DNA from: Dyadobacter sp. CY323
GTDB lineage: Bacteria > Bacteroidota > Bacteroidia > Cytophagales > Spirosomataceae
Assembly: GCF_021390245.1 (NCBI RefSeq)
Contig: NZ_JAJUXH010000001.1
Location: 620,001-684,000, forward strand
Direction of reading: 5' to 3'
Length of the DNA stretch: 64,000 nt
Notes under the pieces: generated by a model
Databases searched by the model: none
What the model saw: the letters and a program-made list of their open reading frames with translations, nothing else
What the model was told of the DNA's origin: nothing
Part shown: piece after piece, positions 60,296-64,000 of the stretch
How the letters are laid out: every line of letters begins with the position of its first letter
Position numbering within the stretch: position 1 is the first letter of the stretch
Program-made: the position numbers and the translations under genes

Positions 60296-60695
60296 AAAGA
60301 CCCTGCGAATCATTATTGACACCAACCTTTGGATTAGTTTTCTGATTTGAAATGACTATTCCAGGTTAGATGACATACTCTTCTCAAAGAGCTGCAAATT
60401 GATATTTAGCAATGAGCTTCTTGAAGAATTCCTATGTGTTGTAAAAAGACCAAAATTCCGACGCTACTTCGCTCAATCCGATGTTGAAGGTGTCCTTGAA
60501 ACGATTGATGAATTCGCCGAATTTATAGTTGTAAGGACCCGTAGTGACATTTGCCGGGATTCGAAGGATAATTTCTTACTATCACTAGCTATTGACAGCA
60601 ATGCAGACTTTCTGCTAACCGGCGATAAGGACTTGCTCGAATTGGAGCAGTTTCAGCAAACCAAAATCAAAACGATTACCGACTTTCTAATGTAA
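60288..60695 (+). pseudogene. PIN-domain toxin with an in-frame nonsense codon
   Basis: The frame starting at ATG 60288, overlapping the antitoxin by 8 bases, reads MPEKTLRIIIDTNLWISFLI and then a TGA at 60348-60350. It continues in the same frame as NDYSRLDDILFSKSCKLIFS to SRDSKDNFLLSLAID-like sequence and stops at 60695. The whole is a COG1569-type PIN toxin of about 135 residues with one sense codon (for example GGA) mutated to TGA. Restart at TTG 60399 would lose the first metal-binding Asp (D11), so the product would be inactive. Confidence 0.85.
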
Positions 60696-60798
60696 CTTTT
60701 CGATGGTATGAACTGCCGGGGGAAAGTATATTTTAGTCCATTTGTTGTTTTGTTAGAATCGGGAACATCCCGTTTTCACAAACCAAGACCCCAAAACG

Positions 60799-61545
60799 AT
60801 GCTTAAGAAATTACTTGCTCTCGCTCTTTTTATTGCGTGCGCAGCCACTTCCAACGCCCAACAATTCAAAGCGTTACTCTTCACTAAAACCGCTGGTTTT
60901 CACCACGTTTCCATTCATGAAGGTGTCGCCGGCATCAGAAACCTTGCGTCACGCCATAACTTTTCGGTGGACTGGCAGGAGAATGCGGATGTTTTCAACG
61001 AGAAAAGCCTGGCTAATTATCAGGTAGTGATTTTCCTGAACACAACCGGAGATATCTTGAATGACGCGCAACAAGCTGCATTTGAAAAATACATTAAAAG
61101 CGGAAAAGGCTGGGTAGGGATCCACTCTGCTGCTGATACTGAATACGATTGGGCGTGGTATGGCAAACTGGTAGGAATGTATTTCAAAACCCACCCTGCG
61201 CAACAAACTGCATTTCTGGACGTGAAAGACAGCAATTTCCCAGGCTTGGAGCGTTTTCCAAAACGTTTGCTTTGGACAGATGAATGGTACGAATACAAAA
61301 AACCATACAACGCCGACGACCTGAAAATCCTGATCACATTAGACGAAAAATCATACGACCCGAAAACCAACCAGGGAACTGGCATGGGCGCTGAACATCC
61401 AATGGCCTGGTACCACAACTACGACGGCGGCCGCGCATTTTACACTGGCCTGGGACATATCGGACTGGTTTATTCCGATCAGTCGTTTTTAGATCACTTG
61501 TATGGGGGTATTTACTGGGCTGCTACTGGGAAGGGGTTGAAGTAA
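60799..61545 (+). CDS. ThuA domain-containing protein
   Basis: A 248-residue secreted protein with signal peptide (cleavage after about ATSNAQ) and a glutamine-amidotransferase-like ThuA fold: ALLFTKTAGFHHVSIHEGV, GWVGIHSAADTEYDW, GTGMGAEHPMAWYHNYDGGR and FYTGLGHIGLVYSD. ThuA proteins accompany oxidation of disaccharides to 3-keto forms in bacteria that grow on trehalose. It is an isolated rightward gene, about 3.6 kb from the propeller-cytochrome gene, within the same carbohydrate region as DUF1080. Confidence 0.88.
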   Translation: MLKKLLALALFIACAATSNAQQFKALLFTKTAGFHHVSIHEGVAGIRNLASRHNFSVDWQENADVFNEKSLANYQVVIFLNTTGDILNDAQQAAFEKYIKSGKGWVGIHSAADTEYDWAWYGKLVGMYFKTHPAQQTAFLDVKDSNFPGLERFPKRLLWTDEWYEYKKPYNADDLKILITLDEKSYDPKTNQGTGMGAEHPMAWYHNYDGGRAFYTGLGHIGLVYSDQSFLDHLYGGIYWAATGKGLK

Positions 61546-61552
61546 GTTGAAC

Positions 61553-61715
61553 AGTTCGGTTTTGTTTGAGATGGTTTGGTGTGGTTCGGAATTGTTTTGG
61601 TGTGGTTCGGCCTAGACGAAGGTCAATGACTAGTGCCAACCACCGAACTATTCCAAACCACTTCAAACTATTCCAAACCATTTCGAACTATTCCAAACTA
61701 CTTTCAACCACCTCA
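61553..61715. repeat. long imperfect inverted repeat (GTTTGG/CCAAAC type)
   Basis: A T/G-rich left half (61553-61610) with units such as GGTTTGGTGTGGTTCGG is followed, after about 25 bases, by a C/A-rich right half (61636-61714) with three 20-bp units of the form GAACTATTCCAAACCACTTC. The halves are broadly complementary. It separates the convergent ThuA and beta-lactamase genes. Confidence 0.8.
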
Positions 61716-61716
61716 C

Positions 61717-62454
61717 CTACTTCTTCACTTCAAACAACACGATCGTATAATCCAGCAGCGCCGAATTCCCTACATTTCCATGGCCAGGAATTACCACCTG
61801 CGTGTCGGGATATTTTGTTTTTATCTTGGCGACCGTTGCTGACCAGTCTTTGACATTAGCGTCGGCCAGATTACCTTTTGTAGCATCCAGCTCTTTGATC
61901 AAACAGCCGCCAAACATGGCTCTTTCGCTGGGAAAGTAGCCGATGATGTTGTCACGCGTATGTCCCTCACCGTTAAACTCCGCAATGACTTTTTCGTCAC
62001 CGACTTTCAGTTCAAGCAGACCATTAAAACCCTTTTGCGGTACAAGGAACTTGGCTTTCTTAGCAAATTCAATGGTATTGTTCGTAGCATAAGATGGTAT
62101 GCCACGCTTGTGGAATGCATTCAATCCCGCTACACAGTCTTCATGAAAATGTGTTGCGATCACTGCTTTTACCTTGCATTTCAGACTGTTCTCCACCCAG
62201 TCTATCACCGCGTTGGAGGTAGAATCGTCAACCGGCGTATCGAAAATAATCGCTTCACCTTTGTCAAAAACGATCATTCCATTACAGGCAACGCGGCCGT
62301 AAGTTTCTGTTTTTAAATAAGTGACGTGCCGGTAAACATGGCTTTTAACATTCTCGATAATGAGGTTGTCTGTTTTTAGACCTTTGTCGGGATCCTGGGC
62401 GGAGACGTAGCCGAATGAAAGTAAGAGAAGAATAAGAAGATACTGCCTGGTCAT
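61717..62454 (-). CDS. subclass B1 metallo-beta-lactamase
   Basis: A 245-residue secreted zinc enzyme (signal peptide to about SAQ, residue 20). All B1 zinc ligands are present: H102, H104 and H165 for Zn1, and D106, C184 and H225 for Zn2, in THFHEDCVAG, EGHTRDN, GGCLIKE and PGHG. K187 after the cysteine and N195 match the B1 substrate-binding positions. The length fits CcrA/BlaB-like enzymes. It would hydrolyse beta-lactams, including carbapenems, in the periplasm. Many Bacteroidota carry such genes on the chromosome, and nothing nearby marks mobility. The real substrate range cannot be told from sequence. Confidence 0.93.
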   Translation of the reverse strand: MTRQYLLILLLLSFGYVSAQDPDKGLKTDNLIIENVKSHVYRHVTYLKTETYGRVACNGMIVFDKGEAIIFDTPVDDSTSNAVIDWVENSLKCKVKAVIATHFHEDCVAGLNAFHKRGIPSYATNNTIEFAKKAKFLVPQKGFNGLLELKVGDEKVIAEFNGEGHTRDNIIGYFPSERAMFGGCLIKELDATKGNLADANVKDWSATVAKIKTKYPDTQVVIPGHGNVGNSALLDYTIVLFEVKK

Positions 62455-62595
62455 AAGATTGTCGGGTGTGAGTAGTTATCGGGGAGTTGCTTTTGTGCAA
62501 GATAGCTTTACAAGTAAGCGGATAAAAGTACTCCACAAATTTTTTCATAACTTCCCGAAACTTAAAACTTCCCAAAACCTAAATTGACCCCAATC

Positions 62596-62955
62596 ATGGA
62601 ACTCCTCGGCAAAATCCTCGTCGGCCTCGTCGCCCTCGAACACCTTTACATCATGTACCTCGAAATGTTTGCCTGGGAAACCAAAGGCAAAGAAGTATTC
62701 AAAGGGTCCCTGGCACCGGAATTGTTTAAGCCTACCAAGGTGCTTGCTGCCAATCAGGGATTGTACAACGGCTTTCTGGCCGCCGGCCTGATCTGGTACT
62801 TTTTCCTAGAAGGTCACTGGGCATTTCATGTCGCCATTTTCTTTCTCACCTGTGTGATTGTGGCCGGGCTTTATGGGGCTGCTACGGCTAGTCGGAAGAT
62901 TTTTTATGTGCAGGCTTTGCCGGCGATTGTGGCGTTGGTGGTATTGCATTTTTAG
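62596..62955 (+). CDS. DUF1304 family membrane protein
   Basis: A 119-residue protein from ATG 62596 with four membrane helices (about 3-22, 50-70, 74-93, 99-118). DUF1304 landmarks are LVALEHLYIMYLEMFAW at the start, ANQGLYNGFLAAGL in the middle, and FLTCVIVAGLYGAAT. The family is widespread and of unknown function, mostly inner-membrane. It is divergent from the beta-lactamase gene over a 141-base gap. Confidence 0.9.
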   Translation: MELLGKILVGLVALEHLYIMYLEMFAWETKGKEVFKGSLAPELFKPTKVLAANQGLYNGFLAAGLIWYFFLEGHWAFHVAIFFLTCVIVAGLYGAATASRKIFYVQALPAIVALVVLHF

Positions 62956-63006
62956 GTAAAGCAATCATTCCAGGAATGTGACATAAAATTGGAGGCACAA
63001 AATTCT

Positions 63007-63014
63007 TATATTTG
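63007..63014 (+). promoter_or_regulatory. candidate -7 box of the MazEF-type TA promoter
   Basis: TATATTTG at 63007-63014 fits TAnnTTTG perfectly and lies 20 bases before the antitoxin ATG at 63035. A TTG upstream (near 62989) gives only a 15-base spacer, so the -33 part is uncertain. Confidence 0.45.
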
Positions 63015-63034
63015 AATACACAAACTATAAAACG

Positions 63035-63265
63035 ATGACAAAACAAGCGATCATTGAACGCACAGTTGAGGCAATAAAGCAGCTTCCCTACGATAAAGCC
63101 GAGGAAATTTCAGATTTTGCAGATTTTGTCCAAAAACGCTATGAGGAAAATCAGCTTTCACAGGGAATGCAAAAAATGGTTGCCGAAAGCACTGCATTTG
63201 CATTTCTGGACGATGAGGAAGAGTTGTATTCTGTGTCGGATTTGAAAGAGGTCTACAATGGCTAA
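63035..63265 (+). CDS. antitoxin, DUF2281/MazE-like, of a MazF pair
   Basis: A 76-residue acidic protein (IIERTVEAIKQLPYDKAEEI, DFADFVQKRYEEN) typical of antitoxins in which the first half forms helices and the second half (FLDDEEELYSVSDLKEVYNG) binds the toxin. It overlaps the toxin start by 8 bases. No DNA-binding motif is obvious. Confidence 0.8.
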   Translation: MTKQAIIERTVEAIKQLPYDKAEEISDFADFVQKRYEENQLSQGMQKMVAESTAFAFLDDEEELYSVSDLKEVYNG

Positions 63266-63578
63266 GGGTGACATTGTGCTTATTACCTTTCCATTTACAG
63301 ATCTGAGCGGAAGCAAATTGCGACCCGCCGTAATTCTCGCTGAAACGAGGCTCGATCTTACCGTCTGTTTCATCACCTCGCAAACGAGTTTTCAAGAGCC
63401 AACAGACGTTCAATTAACGCCGGGTGCCGCAAGCGGGCTTCGAAAAAAATCCCTGATCCGAACCAGTAAAATTGCTACATTAGACAAACTTCTGGCAAAA
63501 GGACTTTTGGGAAAATTGTCTGAATTAGAGACGAATGATCTGAATTCCAGGCTTAAAATATTATTTCAACTTTACTAA
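63258..63578 (+). CDS. PemK/MazF-type mRNA interferase toxin
   Basis: A 106-residue protein with the PemK/MazF core GDIVLITFPFTDLSGSKLRP and AVIL, then LTVCFITSQ and the end LIRTSKIATLDKLLAKG, where SLIRTSK matches the conserved loop of MazF. It would cut mRNA at short sites in the cytoplasm. Overlap of 8 bases with the antitoxin indicates coupled translation. The frame is intact, unlike the PIN toxin 3 kb upstream. Confidence 0.9.
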   Translation: MAKGDIVLITFPFTDLSGSKLRPAVILAETRLDLTVCFITSQTSFQEPTDVQLTPGAASGLRKKSLIRTSKIATLDKLLAKGLLGKLSELETNDLNSRLKILFQLY

Positions 63579-63592
63579 TATTCAAAATCTCG

Positions 63593-63618
63593 AATGCCAG
63601 CCATCAACCGCTGGCATT
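63593..63618 (+). terminator. intrinsic terminator after the MazEF-type pair
   Basis: A 9-bp stem AATGCCAGC (63593-63601) pairs with GCTGGCATT (63610-63618) over an 8-base loop, followed by TTTATT. It lies 15 bases after the toxin stop. Confidence 0.85.
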
Positions 63619-63657
63619 TTTATTGCTGGTCTATTACCAAACTAAAAGCCAGCACAC

Positions 63658-64000
63658 ATGAAACCAAATCCCACCCTAACCAAATACTCCTTCCTGATCG
63701 GAGAATGGCAAACCGAAGTTTCCAATGCTGCGTGGCTCGAACCGGGCGAAATACTAAAAGGTATTGCCAAATTTGAATGGCTTGAAAACCAATCGTTCAT
63801 CACCCTGCATTCCGAAAGTTTTCCCGAAGAAGGAAAGCCCAGCCCGCCAAAAGCCGTTGCCGTAATCAGCTGTGACGATACGTCCGGACAATGCCAGATG
63901 CTTTACTACGACGAGCGCGGCGTTTCACGGATTTATGAAACGAGTTTTGAAAATGGTGTTTTAAAGCAATGGCGCGACGTCCCGGATTTTCCCCAGCGGT
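63658..64000 (+). CDS. hypothetical protein, possibly DUF1579-like (partial)
   Basis: The reading frame starts at ATG 63658 (MKPNPTLTKYSFLIGEWQTE) and runs to the right edge without a stop, so only about 114 residues are seen. FLIGEWQTEVSN, AKFEWLENQSFITL and VISCDDTSGQCQMLYYDERG suggest a small beta-barrel of the DUF1579/nitrobindin-like kind, where a GEW-type motif begins the first strand. The family is only a likeness. It is separated from the toxin gene by a terminator and is transcribed separately. Confidence 0.6.
   Translation, partial: MKPNPTLTKYSFLIGEWQTEVSNAAWLEPGEILKGIAKFEWLENQSFITLHSESFPEEGKPSPPKAVAVISCDDTSGQCQMLYYDERGVSRIYETSFENGVLKQWRDVPDFPQR

Noticed and set aside
60348..60350. 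TGA read as selenocysteine in the PIN toxin
   Set aside because: PIN toxins have no Sec at this place, and no SECIS-like structure or selenium genes are seen; a nonsense mutation is simpler.
1..64000. tRNA, rRNA and riboswitch genes
   Set aside because: No convincing cloverleaf or conserved RNA sequence was noticed by eye; a covariance-model scan would be needed to exclude small ones.

Overview
The window reads as chromosome from a Bacteroidota species of the Cytophagales, most like Dyadobacter or a near relative in Spirosomataceae. The signs are mid-range GC, Bacteroidota-type promoters (TTG/TTTG and TAnnTTTG boxes) with little Shine-Dalgarno use, many secreted and lipoprotein glycan-handling enzymes, FtsX-like permeases, DUF1080, ThuA and GH116 proteins, and large propeller-HEAT-redox proteins of the Planctomycetes/Bacteroidota type. 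I saw no rRNA, tRNA, CRISPR array, prophage or intact insertion sequence.

Layout. 0-7 kb: end of a LytS-type kinase with its LytTR regulator, exonuclease III, an LEA-2 protein, two lipoproteins, and an ECF sigma factor overlapping a membrane protein that looks like an anti-sigma/beta-barrel fusion. 7-13.5 kb: glycosyltransferase plus phytanoyl-CoA dioxygenase-like enzyme, aldo/keto reductase, an ArsR-SRPBCC-DoxX operon with a readable promoter/operator, DUF4256 and an AlkD-like repair protein. 13.5-28 kb: a complete nitrate assimilation island. A leftward operon carries siroheme methyltransferase, an outer-membrane channel, a NarK-type transporter, a nitrate reductase fused to its own NADH-dependent reductase, and a rubredoxin-tailed protein derived from a sulfite/nitrite reductase fold that has lost its iron-sulfur cysteines. 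A rightward arm carries nirB, nirD and a NarX/NarL-like two-component pair.

28-31 kb: a frameshifted small gene, a Dabb protein, a CPA1 antiporter, a VapBC-like pair and a small membrane protein. 31-36 kb: a sialidase-like protein coupled to a 1276-residue SGNH-propeller-HEAT-cupredoxin protein. 36-46.6 kb: FtsX-like permease, membrane-anchored MutS-like ATPase, GNAT, PD40 lipoprotein, secreted GH13 enzyme, AraC regulator, old yellow enzyme. 46.6-61.5 kb: a carbohydrate region with DUF1080, GH116, orphan FecR, ACS-family transporter, SGNH hydrolase, a 1152-residue propeller-HEAT-cytochrome c protein, NmrA/HxlR pair, BNR protein, a TA locus whose toxin has a nonsense codon, and ThuA. 61.5-64 kb: a subclass B1 metallo-beta-lactamase, DUF1304, a MazF-type TA pair and a truncated gene.

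Two themes cut across the window. First, the 1276-residue protein equals the separate SGNH gene plus the 1152-residue propeller gene fused together, with cytochrome c replaced by an azurin-like copper site. Second, many intergenic gaps are filled by long inverted repeats or 7-bp arrays of unrelated sequence but similar architecture, and several genes end inside them.
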